From: Micromonospora sp. MA102
Lineage (GTDB): Bacteria; Actinomycetota; Actinomycetes; Mycobacteriales; Micromonosporaceae
Reading direction: 5' to 3'
Assembly (NCBI RefSeq): GCF_025460765.1
Contig: NZ_JAMWEG010000021.1
Location: 52,980 to 116,979, forward strand
Length of the DNA stretch: 64,000 nucleotides
Shown here: positions 17,000-26,111 of the stretch, in pieces
Position numbering within the stretch: position 1 is the stretch's first letter
How the letters are laid out: the number at the start of each line of letters is the position of its first letter
Translations under genes and position numbers: made by a program
Notes under the pieces: model-generated
What the model was told of the DNA's origin: nothing
The model's input: the letters and a program-made list of their open reading frames with translations, nothing else
The model's database searches: none

Positions 17000-18417
17000 C
17001 CCGGACGTTCCTCGGCATGCCGGCGACCGCCCCGGCCGGCGTGGGGCACCTGCGCGGCGACGAGCCGTTCCCGGTCGCCGCCCGGCGGGCATTGGGCGAC
17101 GCGCAGCTACGCCGCAACCTGCGGCACGCCACCAGCACGATCCGCGCCAAGTCCGGCGCGGTGATCGGTGAGGTGCCGGACTGGCAGCAACTGCGCGCCG
17201 CCGGTGCCGCGATCAAGGCCGACACGATGGCCCGCCTGCCCGAGCTGCTCGAGCAGTTGGAGGCGGCGGTCACCGCGGCCGGCGGCACCGTGCACTGGGC
17301 GGCCGACGCGGTGGAGGCGAACCGGATCGTCACCGACCTGGTCCGGGCCACCGGCGCCGACCAGGTGATGAAGGTCAAGTCGATGGCCACGCAGGAAATC
17401 GGTCTCAACGAGGCCCTCGAGGCGGCCGGGATCGCCCCGGTGGAGACCGATCTGGCGGAGCTGATCGTGCAGTTGGGCCGGGACCGGCCCAGCCACATCC
17501 TGGTGCCGGCGATCCACCGTAACCGGGCGGAGATCCGGGAGATCTTCCTGCGGGCGATGCCCGGCGTCGACCGCGACCTCACCGACGAGCCGGCCGCGCT
17601 GGCAGCCGCGGCGCGCCGGCACCTGCGCGAAACGTTTCTGTCCACGCGGGTGGCGGTGTCGGGGGCGAACTTCGCCGTCGCCGAGACTGGCACCCTCGCC
17701 GTGGTCGAGTCCGAGGGCAACGGGCGCATGTGCCTGACCCTCCCGGAAACCCTGATCACCGTGATGGGCATCGAGAAGGTGATCCCCACCTGGGCGGACC
17801 TCGGGGTGTTCCTGCAACTGCTGCCTCGGGCTTCGACCGGGGAGCGGATGAACCCGTACACGTCGATGTGGACCGGCGTCACCGCCGGCGACGGACCGCA
17901 GGCGTTTCACCTGGTGCTGCTGGACAACGGGCGCAGCGCCGTGCTCGCCGACCCGGTGGGCCGGCAGGCGCTGCACTGCATCCGCTGCTCCGCCTGCCTC
18001 AACGTCTGCCCCGTCTACGAGCGCACCGGCGGGCACGCGTACGGGTCGGTCTATCCGGGGCCCATCGGGGCGGTGCTCTCCCCGCAACTCACCGGCGTCG
18101 CAGACAACGCCTCCCTGCCGTATGCCTCGTCGCTCTGCGGCGCCTGCTACGACGCCTGCCCCGTCATGATCGACATCCCGTCGATCCTGGTCCACCTGCG
18201 TAGCGAGGCACCCCATCCGCGCAGTGAGGCGATCGCCATGGCCGCAGCCGCATACACCATGGACCACCCGGCGCTGTACGCGGCCGCGCAGCGCACCGCG
18301 CGCCTCGGCCGGCTGGCCGGCCGCGCCCTACCACCACCGTTGAACGGCTGGACCACCAGCCGGGACATCCCGGCCGCACCGCGGCAGACGTTCCGCCAGT
18401 GGTGGGCCGAACGGTGA
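16996..18417 (+). CDS. lutB: LutB-like lactate utilization iron-sulfur protein
   Basis: 473 aa, the usual LutB length. An LUD domain fills residues about 50-300 (AETGTLAVVESEGNGRMC, LPETLITVMGIEKVIP). It is followed by two 4Fe-4S motifs, CIRCSACLNVCPVY near residue 331 and CGACYDACPV near residue 381. It carries electrons within the LutABC lactate-oxidising complex. It overlaps lutA (ATGA) and lutC (GTGA), so the three subunits are made together. All cluster cysteines appear intact. Confidence 0.9.
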   Translation: MTRTFLGMPATAPAGVGHLRGDEPFPVAARRALGDAQLRRNLRHATSTIRAKSGAVIGEVPDWQQLRAAGAAIKADTMARLPELLEQLEAAVTAAGGTVHWAADAVEANRIVTDLVRATGADQVMKVKSMATQEIGLNEALEAAGIAPVETDLAELIVQLGRDRPSHILVPAIHRNRAEIREIFLRAMPGVDRDLTDEPAALAAAARRHLRETFLSTRVAVSGANFAVAETGTLAVVESEGNGRMCLTLPETLITVMGIEKVIPTWADLGVFLQLLPRASTGERMNPYTSMWTGVTAGDGPQAFHLVLLDNGRSAVLADPVGRQALHCIRCSACLNVCPVYERTGGHAYGSVYPGPIGAVLSPQLTGVADNASLPYASSLCGACYDACPVMIDIPSILVHLRSEAPHPRSEAIAMAAAAYTMDHPALYAAAQRTARLGRLAGRALPPPLNGWTTSRDIPAAPRQTFRQWWAER

Positions 18418-19019
18418 ACGCACGCGAGCTCATCCTCGGCCGAATCCGTGCAGCCCTCGGCGAGCCGCCACCGGCTCCGGCTGCGGTCCCCCGGGACCTT
18501 CGGTCGGCTGGCGCCGCCGTCGACCTTGAGGTGCTGGTGCGCCGGCTCACCGACTACCGGGCGACCGTACACAGATGCGCCGACAACGAAGTAGCGCAGG
18601 TCGTCGACCAGGTTCTCGGCGGCCGGCGCGTCGTGATCCCGTCCGGACTTCCCCGGCACTGGCTGCCCGCCACCGTCGCGGCGACGGCCGACGAGAACCA
18701 CGCCGCGGAGCAGATCGACGACATGGACGGGGTGGTCACCGCGGCAGCAGTGGCCATCGCCGAAACCGGCACCATCATTCTCGACGCCGCTCCAGACCAG
18801 GGACGCCGGGTCATCAGCCTCGTGCCGGACGTGCACGTCTGCGTACTGCGGGTTGACCAGGTCGTCGCCACCGTGCCGGACGCCCTCGCCCGGGTCGATC
18901 CGCACCGGCCGTTGACCTGGATTAGCGGACCCTCCGCCACGAGCGACATCGAACTCAACCGGGTCGAGGGCGTCCACGGCCCTCGCAACCTGCACGTCGT
19001 AATCACGACGTACCCGTAG
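18414..19019 (+). CDS. lutC: LutC-like LUD-domain protein
   Basis: 201 aa, a single LUD (DUF162) domain: NARELILGRIRAAL at the start, then VVTAAAVAIAETGTIILDA and the terminal GPSATSDIELNRVEGVHGP signature of LutC proteins. It is the third subunit of the lactate oxidation complex. The start is set at GTG 18414, which makes a four-base GTGA overlap with lutB; the GTG at 18399 would add five residues. The operon ends here. No strong hairpin was seen right after it. Confidence 0.88.
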   Translation: MNARELILGRIRAALGEPPPAPAAVPRDLRSAGAAVDLEVLVRRLTDYRATVHRCADNEVAQVVDQVLGGRRVVIPSGLPRHWLPATVAATADENHAAEQIDDMDGVVTAAAVAIAETGTIILDAAPDQGRRVISLVPDVHVCVLRVDQVVATVPDALARVDPHRPLTWISGPSATSDIELNRVEGVHGPRNLHVVITTYP

Positions 19020-20047
19020 GAGGCCGAGGATGACTCGGAAGGCGCTTCCGCTGGCATCGACCCCTCCGTCGGATCCGTCGGCGACGCCTTCCTGATCCGT
19101 CTGGGTGCCTGGCATCTCAGGCCTCGGGCAGTTTGGGCGGCTGCGGTCGGCTCGGCGAGCGGGCTGGCGTATACCCGGAGGAGCGGTTTGGGAGCCTCGG
19201 AATGCGCTGACCTCCGGGCAGCGCCCGTGTCGAAGTGGAGGGCCCCAGTACGGCGTAACCGGCGTTCACACGGGCGTCGGCCTGCCCAACACGAGGCCGG
19301 TTCAACCGATCAGTGCCGTCGGTCTCGAGGGCCCGAGACCGGGGAGCAGGGTGGGAGCAGCCGGGTGCACTGAACGGCGTTGAACCGCGCCCAACGGCAC
19401 CGAGCGGCGCTCGGCCCGGGACATGAGCATCCGAGCAGCCGGCATCTCGGCCTCGGGACTCCGGAGCGGCTGACCCGAGGCCGGGCTGCGCCAGGGATGA
19501 CGGTCATCGGCCCGCCCCGCGCCAGCCGGCAGGCGTGGTGGGAGTCGAGTCGGCCGGATGCGCCACGACCAGCGCGCCGATGTCGCGGTTGGGATCGACG
19601 CGCGCGTGAACCGCATACCAGGCCACTGTCCCGATGGGGCCGCTGCGGCGGTGGACGCTACAACGCCGACCACCGGCCAGGGACGCCGCCACCACGGGAC
19701 CGGCGCCGGGCGTGCGGTTCAGCGCGGGCTTGGTGCGAAATCGAGGCCGGACCTGCGGGAGCCGGCGGATCGACCGTGATGGTCTCGGCTGCCGGTGCCG
19801 GCTGGGCCGAGCAGACCACCGCCCCCTTGGAGGGTGGGCCGATGGCACACGGAATGGCAGGAAGGCTTGCTAGGTTCATCGCAACCGAGCCTTGCGGCGG
19901 TACAGCTTCTGACAACCTCACATCCCCGCTGGCGCGCCCTTCTCGTCGCGGTAGGGCACCGGCAGAAGTCGGCAAGTTGGGGTCTGCTGCACCGATAGGT
20001 GACATCTGAGATGGCTTGCCCTGTGGGCAGGCTCGGAGGATGTCGCT
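19020..20047. other. about 1 kb intergenic, no intact gene
   Basis: Only short overlapping frames of low-complexity Arg/Pro/Ser-rich composition occur here. A partial repeat is visible: a GGCATCTC-GGCCTCGGG-like segment occurs near 19111 and 19441. On the - strand near 19570-19640 a stretch reads WYAVHARVDPNRDIGALVV, which faintly resembles a serine-hydrolase C-terminus but is too short to call. The last 50 bp (from about 20000) are the left flank of the IS3-like fragment. Confidence 0.4.
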
Positions 20048-20431
20048 GTGCCCAAGCCCTACCCCCGAGAGTTCCGCGATGACGTCGTGCGTGTCGCCCG
20101 TAACCGTGAGACGGGAGTGACCGTCGAGCAGATCGCCAAGGACTTCGGGGTACACCCGATGACGTTGTTCAAGTGGCTGCGTCAGGCCGACATCGACGCC
20201 GGTGCCACGCCCGGGACGGTCAGCGGTGAGTCGGTCGAGCTGCGCGAAGCGCGCAAGCGGATCAGGCTGCTGGAGCAGGAGAACGAGGTCCTGCGCCGCG
20301 GGGTGCGGCCACCGTCGGTGAGGTCCAGGATGGCCCCACGGCAAGCATGCGATCTTCAAACGATGCAGGCCGTCCGGGATGTCACCGGCACGGCCATGCC
20401 TGTTGGGGCGGGATCCACGACGGCCCGGTGA
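20048..20431 (+). pseudogene. IS3-family transposase OrfA fragment
   Basis: The first 87 residues are a typical IS3/IS911 OrfA: an HTH (YPREFRDDVVRVARNRETGV, then AKDFGVHPMTLFKWLRQADI) and a leucine-zipper end (RKRIRLLEQENEVLRRG). After about base 20308 the frame runs into unrelated sequence, and no orfB with a DDE catalytic domain follows. The upstream TGACATCTGAGAT segment (about 20000) could be part of the left end. The element was therefore truncated next to the amidase gene and cannot transpose by itself. Confidence 0.8.
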
Positions 20432-20492
20432 CGTGGTGCCATCGTCCTCGAAGCCGACTCAACGAGGCACGCATCTGCGACCGTGTCGGTGC

Positions 20493-21635
20493 CTACGCGG
20501 CGTGCGGTTGCTGGAAGGCCGAACGGACCGCGCCACCGACAATCGCGCACCACGTGTCCACATCGACCTTGCCGTTGGGTACGAGGCCGTGGAGGCGCTG
20601 CATGTCCTGGACCGCCTTCATGGTGCTGTGGTCGAATTCGCCGATTATCGTGACGTCGTCGTACCCCTTGCGGCCGAGCAGGTACTGCAGCGCGTTGACG
20701 GGCAGACCGTTGGCGTCTTTGTCGAGTGTCGGCACAAGCGCTTCCCAGGTGGCCGTGTCGAAGGTCGCGTCCGGGTCGACCCGAATCCCGTGGTTGGCCT
20801 GGAAGTCGGCCACGGCGGCATTCATGTCGTAGCCGAAGTCGCCGTTCGGGGTCAGCGGGTACCCGAGATCCGCGAGCAGGTACTGCGCGACCTGCACAAC
20901 CGGGCCGTCGACGAAGCGCCAGATGTCGGGCCACCGGCGTGCGGGGATGTCCGATTGTTGGGTACCGAGTGCTGCCGCGACACGCGAGCGCACCGTCGGG
21001 AACAACCGGTAGAAGGCGATGCCGGGGCACTGGGTGGTGTAGAAGTCCCAGTGGCCGAAGATGTCCCATGGCTGCAGCCGGAACTGCTGGCATACCGCGG
21101 TGCACAACCCCACCAGCGCGTCGAGCAGTGCGTCCGGTGGCGTCTCAGTGATGTAGGTGCCCTCGTTCTCGATCCCGATCGCGTTCCCGTTCTCGCCCGG
21201 GCAGTGTGCGGCGCTGACCTGGTGCCCGCCCGTGTCGAGCGTCTGCAGGCTCCGGTGGCGGCCCTCCAGCACGTAGCCGCCACGGCTGACCGTGAAGTGC
21301 TGTCCGGTGTCCACCCAGCCGTTGACGTCCATATGTAGGTTCTGACAGTCCCGCGCCAGTTGCATCGCGTGGTCGCGCGAGTAGTCCGTGACGTTCGGGA
21401 ATGCCATGTGGTGCAGGATGATCTTGTTGGTGACGTTGCCGGTGATCTGAATCGCTCCCTTTGGCGGGCGCGCACCCCAGGTATCGCAATCGATGATCCA
21501 GGGGAACATGTCGCTGGGTGCGGCACCCGCTGGTGCCACCGCGAACAGTTCAGTGCCGACGATCGCCGCGATCCCAGTACCCAGACCTGCCTTGAACAGG
21601 GTGCGACGACCGACCTCGTGCCGATGAGCTGACAT
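20493..21635 (-). CDS. Tat-exported N-acetylmuramoyl-L-alanine amidase with two peptidoglycan-binding repeats
   Basis: 380 aa. A twin-arginine signal (RRTLFKAGLG) leads to an Ala-rich cleavage region by about residue 40. Then comes an amidase_2/PGRP domain with the zinc ligands in IILHHMAF, GHW and CPG, followed by two C-terminal PG_binding_1 repeats (VVQVAQYLLADLGYPL and VNALQYLLGRKGYDDV). It should cut the amide bond between muramic acid and L-Ala in cell walls outside the cell. ATG 21635 is chosen because GGAGG lies 6 bp upstream. It stands alone next to the IS fragment. Confidence 0.87.
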   Translation of the reverse strand: MSAHRHEVGRRTLFKAGLGTGIAAIVGTELFAVAPAGAAPSDMFPWIIDCDTWGARPPKGAIQITGNVTNKIILHHMAFPNVTDYSRDHAMQLARDCQNLHMDVNGWVDTGQHFTVSRGGYVLEGRHRSLQTLDTGGHQVSAAHCPGENGNAIGIENEGTYITETPPDALLDALVGLCTAVCQQFRLQPWDIFGHWDFYTTQCPGIAFYRLFPTVRSRVAAALGTQQSDIPARRWPDIWRFVDGPVVQVAQYLLADLGYPLTPNGDFGYDMNAAVADFQANHGIRVDPDATFDTATWEALVPTLDKDANGLPVNALQYLLGRKGYDDVTIIGEFDHSTMKAVQDMQRLHGLVPNGKVDVDTWCAIVGGAVRSAFQQPHAA

Positions 21636-22616
21636 GCGCTGCCTCCATGAGGGGTGTGGAACAACCACGACAAACGTTGTGGATCGGCTGACAATATTGA
21701 TGCATGTCAGTCACGTGCATGTACCGCCTGCCCGGCTCAGCCGTCGCGCCGTGCATCGTCGCCACGAGGGCAGCAGCGTTGGCGCGGTCGCGCCACGCGG
21801 GCAGGAACGCCGGGCGGCTGTGGTCCTCGGCGGCGAGAATCGTCTCGAGTTCAGCCGATTCGCCCGCACCTGCACGGCGCTGAAGTACACGTCGCCGAGT
21901 GCCGGCTGTCGTCGTGCCGAAAAGACGCGGTGGGCGGACTGACATGATGCCACCTTCATCCGCGAGGACGGTGGTGAAACCTTTCGACTATTCCACCGCA
22001 CCGCTTGGCAATTTTCAACAGGTCAAGAGTCATGGACCGGTTGGATGGTGGAACGCCGCGGCCGGCTAGGCCGCCGACCGATGCGCCGCGAGGCCCGACC
22101 TTGCGCGCTCCTGCTGTTACCCGGTGGGAGCTCCCCACGACAACGGCTACCACGGCGGGGCGGCGGGTCCGGCCCTGCACCCGTCGGTGGCACCGCAAAC
22201 GCCCGTGCCGAGCGCGGCGGCCACACCGCGTCGGAACGACGGACAGGTCCGGCCTGGTTTCGATGTCCGTGACCACGCCAAAGTCCCGCCGATAAGGAAC
22301 CATCTTCGTTGCCGGCATCAGAGCCCCCAGGCCATGCCGCCCGAGGTCGGCCCTCTCCTCACCAGATCTTCGGCAGGCACGGCGGCGTACACCCACATGC
22401 CCCGCCCGACCGACGCCCCGAAACCTGGCATCGGCCTGATGGTCAGCGTCACAGCGTCTACGGCGCGGTGGGCGGCTAGAGGTCCGGCCCCCCGGCGTCC
22501 GGCCGGTCATCTGGCTGCCCGTCGCGGACCGATCCCCACCTCTTCAGAGAGACGTCCGTCAACGAACATCATTCTTCGGCAAGGTCGATGCCCAAGGACG
22601 TCACCAGGAGGCCCGC
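21636..22616. other. about 1 kb intergenic, no recognisable gene
   Basis: No frame here shows a domain. A - strand frame starting at 21945 (MSVRPPRLFGTTTAGTR...) has fairly protein-like composition over about 70 residues but overlaps the amidase start region, has no clear ribosome site and was not called. The region shows the mixed-frame look of decayed sequence. Confidence 0.35.
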
Positions 22617-22937
22617 ATGTGAGTACGACCGCAATCCAACGGATCCACAGTCGTGCGACGGTGGGTCGCCGTGACGGCAGCAGCCCTCACCGCCATCGGC
22701 GCCTTGGTCGTAGCGAGCGCGGCGCCGGTGATGGCCACGCCGCCCGGCATCCCCTCCAAGTCGACCGCCCAGTCGCAGCTCAACGCTCTCACCGTCAGGA
22801 CCGAAGGCTCGATGAGCGGGTACTCCCGGGACCTGTTCCCTCACTGGATCACCATCACCGGCGCCTGCAACACCCGCGAGACCGTCCTCAAGCGTGACGG
22901 CACCTCCGTCGTCGCCGACAGCAGCTGCGCTGCGCAT
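22617..22937 (+). pseudogene. truncated secreted HNH-type nuclease (DUF1524-like) remnant
   Basis: The GTG at 22653 opens a frame with a signal peptide (RRWVAVTAAALTAIGALVV). The next segment, LNALTVRTEGSMSGYSRDLFPHW and then CNTRETVLKRDG, is the conserved front part of secreted actinomycete HNH nucleases. The expected rest (IDHVVPLAEAW region with HNH residues) is absent, and the frame stops after SSCAA. A good AGGAGG ribosome site at 22606 precedes an ATG (22617) followed directly by TGA, and a GTG at 22619 in another frame; both suggest a damaged start. A TGTTGCGAAAGG segment at 22963, resembling an IS5-type end, lies just past the break. Confidence 0.7.
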
Positions 22938-23032
22938 TCGCGCCCTTAGCACATAGCCGTGTTGCGAAAGGTTGGTGATCGCCGATGTAGGACATAGATA
23001 GGCGCCACACATGCTCCCAGAGGAGTCCCCTC

Positions 23033-24493
23033 ATGCCTCGAGCCATTTCTCCCCTGATCGCCGGCGTCCTTGCCGCCGCGCTCGTCGCGCCGGTCGCACC
23101 GGCGCAGGCGAGCAACCCACTCGCCCCGATATCCAGTTCCCTGGCGCGGACGCTGACGACAGCCTCCGGCACGATCCCGGTGTTTGTGCACGGTACGAGC
23201 GTCGGCGCCGCCCGGCAGGCGGCCGCCGACACCGGCCTCAGACTCATCACAACCTGGAACAAGATCGGCGTTGCGGTTGCGCGCGGCACCGCCGAGCAGA
23301 TCGTGGCCGTTCGCGGTCATGCCGGTGTCACGTACGTCGAAGGTGACCAGCCTCTGCGGCCATACCTGTCGACCTCGAACGTCGCTACCCGAGGCGAGCA
23401 GGCGCGCGCAGAGCTGCGCGACGGACAGGGAGGGCCGGTCGACGGCCGCGGTGTCTCGGCGGCGATCATCGACACGGGCGTGGACGGCAACCACCCGTTC
23501 CTCCGCAACGCGGACGGCACCAGCGCAGTGAAGCTCAATCTGAAGAACATGTGCGGCCCGCTCACCGACCTGGGTCTGCCGCTCCCGCTACCCAACGACT
23601 CGTGCTTCCTCGACCTGACCGCGGCCAACGACACCGACACGCTGTCGGCCGGCGGGCACGGCACGCACGTCGCGGGGATCGTCGCCGGGCGGGACACGAC
23701 GCTCACCGACGGCACCCGGCTGCACGGCGCTGCCCCTGACGCCACGCTGATCAGTCTGTCGGTCGGCGCGGGACTGAGCATCTTCGGTGCGGACAGCGCG
23801 CTGAACTGGGTGCTCGACCATCACCTGAACCCGTGCGCGGGCTGCCCACCGATCAAGGTGAGCAACAACTCGTACGGCCCCAGTGGCGGTGGGGCGTTCG
23901 ATCCGAACTCGGCGACCACCAAGTTGCAACGGGCGCTGGCCGCCGAGGGTGTCGTCACCGTGTGGGCGGCCGGCAATGACGGCCCGGACAACAGCGCCAC
24001 CAACCCTCCGGGTCAGGACCCCACTCCGGGCATCCTTATGGTCGCCTCCTACGACGACCATGGCATCGGCACCCGCGACGGTAGCGTGTCCACGTTCTCC
24101 AGCCGCGGGGCTGCGGGACACCCGGAGACCTACCCGGACGTCTCGGCACCCGGATCGAACATCACCTCAGCCTGCCGGCCATACCTGCTGATCTGCTCGA
24201 CCGGTCTGGACCCGCACAACGGCCCCGGGCCCCTGGACCTCGGCACGTTCAACACGATCAGCGGTACCTCGATGGCAACCCCACATGTCGTGGGCATCGT
24301 CACCCAGCTGTTCCAGGTAGCACCGAACGCGACCCCGGCCCAGGTCGAGGACGCGCTCAAGGCCACGGCGTACAAGTTCACGGACGGCGCGGCCTACCAG
24401 ACCGTCGGGCCCTACACCAGCGCAGTCGACAAGGGGACCGGCCTCGTCGACGCGTACGCTGCCGCGGTCCTGATGGGGGCGGCACCTGCCTGA
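23033..24493 (+). CDS. secreted subtilisin-like S8 serine peptidase
   Basis: 486 aa. A Sec signal peptide (residues 1-26, ending APAQA) and a short inhibitor-like propeptide (about 30-110) precede the S8 domain. The catalytic triad is complete: Asp in AAIIDTGVDGNHPF, His in GGHGTHVAGIVAG and Ser in ISGTSMATPHVVGI. It is an extracellular endoprotease that probably matures by removing its propeptide. An AGAGGAG-like ribosome site precedes ATG 23033. It is monocistronic, between two decayed genes. Confidence 0.92.
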   Translation: MPRAISPLIAGVLAAALVAPVAPAQASNPLAPISSSLARTLTTASGTIPVFVHGTSVGAARQAAADTGLRLITTWNKIGVAVARGTAEQIVAVRGHAGVTYVEGDQPLRPYLSTSNVATRGEQARAELRDGQGGPVDGRGVSAAIIDTGVDGNHPFLRNADGTSAVKLNLKNMCGPLTDLGLPLPLPNDSCFLDLTAANDTDTLSAGGHGTHVAGIVAGRDTTLTDGTRLHGAAPDATLISLSVGAGLSIFGADSALNWVLDHHLNPCAGCPPIKVSNNSYGPSGGGAFDPNSATTKLQRALAAEGVVTVWAAGNDGPDNSATNPPGQDPTPGILMVASYDDHGIGTRDGSVSTFSSRGAAGHPETYPDVSAPGSNITSACRPYLLICSTGLDPHNGPGPLDLGTFNTISGTSMATPHVVGIVTQLFQVAPNATPAQVEDALKATAYKFTDGAAYQTVGPYTSAVDKGTGLVDAYAAAVLMGAAPA

Positions 24494-25251
24494 CGGCCGA
24501 TCAGCTCCACGGCGCAGTAGCGAAATCAGCCGGCGCCGTCATCGACAACAAACAGCGCCACGGAGCGGACGACCACCGGCTGGCAACATGCCGCGATGAC
24601 CGCGGTTGCTCTGGCACAGCACACGATCCACGATCAGGACCGCTACGAAAAGGCGCCGCGAGTAGTACCGGGGACAACTCCTCGCCTCGGACGAGGCGCC
24701 GGAGCGCCTGACAACAGGAGAAGTTCATCCCGATGGCGCTCGAGGACAGGCAACACTTCGAACGCTGAGCCTCCTCCTCCTCTGAATACCGGGAGCCTTC
24801 CGGGGACCGGGCGTCCAAGACGGACAGCCCGGTCCTCCGGGTCAGCGCGGCCCGGCTCCCCTCGACACCGAGCGAGGCGTCAGCACCTGCCCACCATCGG
24901 CAGGTGCAGGCTTCATCGCCACCGTGGTCGTGGTGTCCGGGCGCCGACGGGCACTGCATTGGTTGAGCCGGGTGGGCCGCCTCGGTTTCCACTCTCCAAG
25001 CGGCAGCAAAAGAGCTTGGCAGGTCCGGGCCACCATGGCCGCACCCGTTCATCGACAGCTTAGGACGGCCGGCCGGCAAGCGGGCCGACCACCGAGCGTG
25101 ACGCTTACCGCCTGGCCAGCGCACACGATCGGCGGCAGATGGGTGAGCGTCGGAACACGCCTCAATGCCGTCTGTCAGCTCACTACCCATGAGGCTGTGG
25201 GGCGTCGGCCCACAGCCGCGAACGATCTCTTCCCGGCTGTCGTACCTCCCA
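24494..25251. other. intergenic containing a decayed DUF1330 gene, otherwise nothing recognised
   Basis: Apart from the remnant at 24596-24768, no coding frame with recognisable content was seen. A long - strand frame (24501-25190) is Ser/Arg/Pro-rich and judged spurious. An inverted repeat around 24888-24905 (CCTGCC...GGCAGG) could form a small hairpin. Confidence 0.4.
24596..24768 (+). pseudogene. frameshifted DUF1330-family gene remnant
   Basis: Frame 1 starts with MTAVALAQHTIHDQDRYEK. A second frame continues with LLASDEAPERLTTGEVHP, and a third with IPMALEDRQHFER before a stop. In order, these match the start, the GRLL...ADEAPE core and the ...LMAFEDRAAFE segment of DUF1330 proteins (about 95 aa). 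At least two frameshifts break the gene. Confidence 0.6.
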
Positions 25252-25279
25252 TGTCACAGGCGGCTGGGGCTGTCTCGTC
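25252..25279 (+). promoter_or_regulatory. candidate ECF41 promoter of the epimerase-sigJ operon
   Basis: TGTCACA (25252-25258), a 17-bp spacer and CGTC (25276-25279) match the promoter described for ECF41 sigma factors. It lies 38 bp before the start of the gene pair that encodes an ECF41 factor, so autoregulation is likely. Confidence 0.65.
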
Positions 25280-25316
25280 TCGGGTAGCGGAGACAAGCTC
25301 TGGAATCAGGAAAGTG

Positions 25317-26111
25317 ATGGTTGTGCGGGTGTTCGTGGCGGGCGGGGCCGGGGTGTTGGGGCGGCGGCTGGTGCCGCGGCTGGTGGCGCGTGGCCACGAG
25401 GTGACGGCTACGACGACGAGCGCCAACAAGCTGCGCGTGTTGGAGCGGCTGGGCGCTGAGGCGGTGGTGATGGATGGGCTGGATGCGATGTTGGTCGGCG
25501 AGGTGGTGGCTCAGGCCCGGCCGGACGTGATTGTGCACCAGATGACCGCCATCTCCGGCAAGCCCGACATCAAGCACTTCGACCGGTGGTTCGCCACCAC
25601 CAACCGGCTGCGCGCCGAGGGGACCGGCCATCTGCTGGCCGCCGCCGAGGCGATCCGCCACCTCGAGGACGTTGTGGTCAAGGCTGGCGGCGCGGTCCTG
25701 CGGTACGGCGCGTTCTACGGGCCGGGCGCCACCGATGATCAGGTCGAACTCGTGCGCAAGCGGCAGTACCCGGTCATCGGCAACGGCGGTGGCTACAGCT
25801 CGTGGGTGCATCTCGACGACGCAGCGAGCGCCACGGTCCTGGCCGTGGAGCAGAGGGCGAGGGGGGTGTTCAACATCGTCGACGACGAGCCGGCCCCGGC
25901 TGGTGAGTGGCTGCCCTACCTGGCGGCGCGCGCGGGCGCCAAACGGCCGATGCAGGTACCAACGTGGCTGGCCCGGCTGGTGGCCGGGGAAACGGCGGTG
26001 GCGATGATGACCGAGGGGCGCTTCTTCTCCAACGCCAAGGCCAAGCGGGAGCTCGGCTGGCAGCTGCGCTACCCCTCCTGGCGGCAGGGCTTCAAGGAGG
26101 AGCTGGCGTGA
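25317..26111 (+). CDS. NAD-dependent epimerase/oxidoreductase (ECF41 partner) with internal deletion
   Basis: 264 aa, extended SDR type. The N-terminus has a Rossmann motif (VFVAGGAGVLGRRLV), and the C-terminal half is well conserved (VLRYGAFYGPG, SSWVHLDDAA, FNIVDDEPAP, AKRELGW). Between LLAAAEA (near residue 107) and IRHLEDVVVKAGG, about 45-60 residues are missing compared with the family; this segment normally holds the Ser and YxxxK catalytic residues. The deletion is in frame and may leave the enzyme inactive. It overlaps the sigma factor by GTGA. ECF41 genes usually sit beside carboxymuconolactone decarboxylase, oxidoreductase or epimerase genes, as here. AGGAAAG precedes the ATG. Confidence 0.78.
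   Translation: MVVRVFVAGGAGVLGRRLVPRLVARGHEVTATTTSANKLRVLERLGAEAVVMDGLDAMLVGEVVAQARPDVIVHQMTAISGKPDIKHFDRWFATTNRLRAEGTGHLLAAAEAIRHLEDVVVKAGGAVLRYGAFYGPGATDDQVELVRKRQYPVIGNGGGYSSWVHLDDAASATVLAVEQRARGVFNIVDDEPAPAGEWLPYLAARAGAKRPMQVPTWLARLVAGETAVAMMTEGRFFSNAKAKRELGWQLRYPSWRQGFKEELA

Noticed and set aside
19500..19660. Beta-lactamase-like C-terminal fragment on the - strand
   Set aside because: Only about 20 residues look similar, with no active-site motif, so it could be chance.
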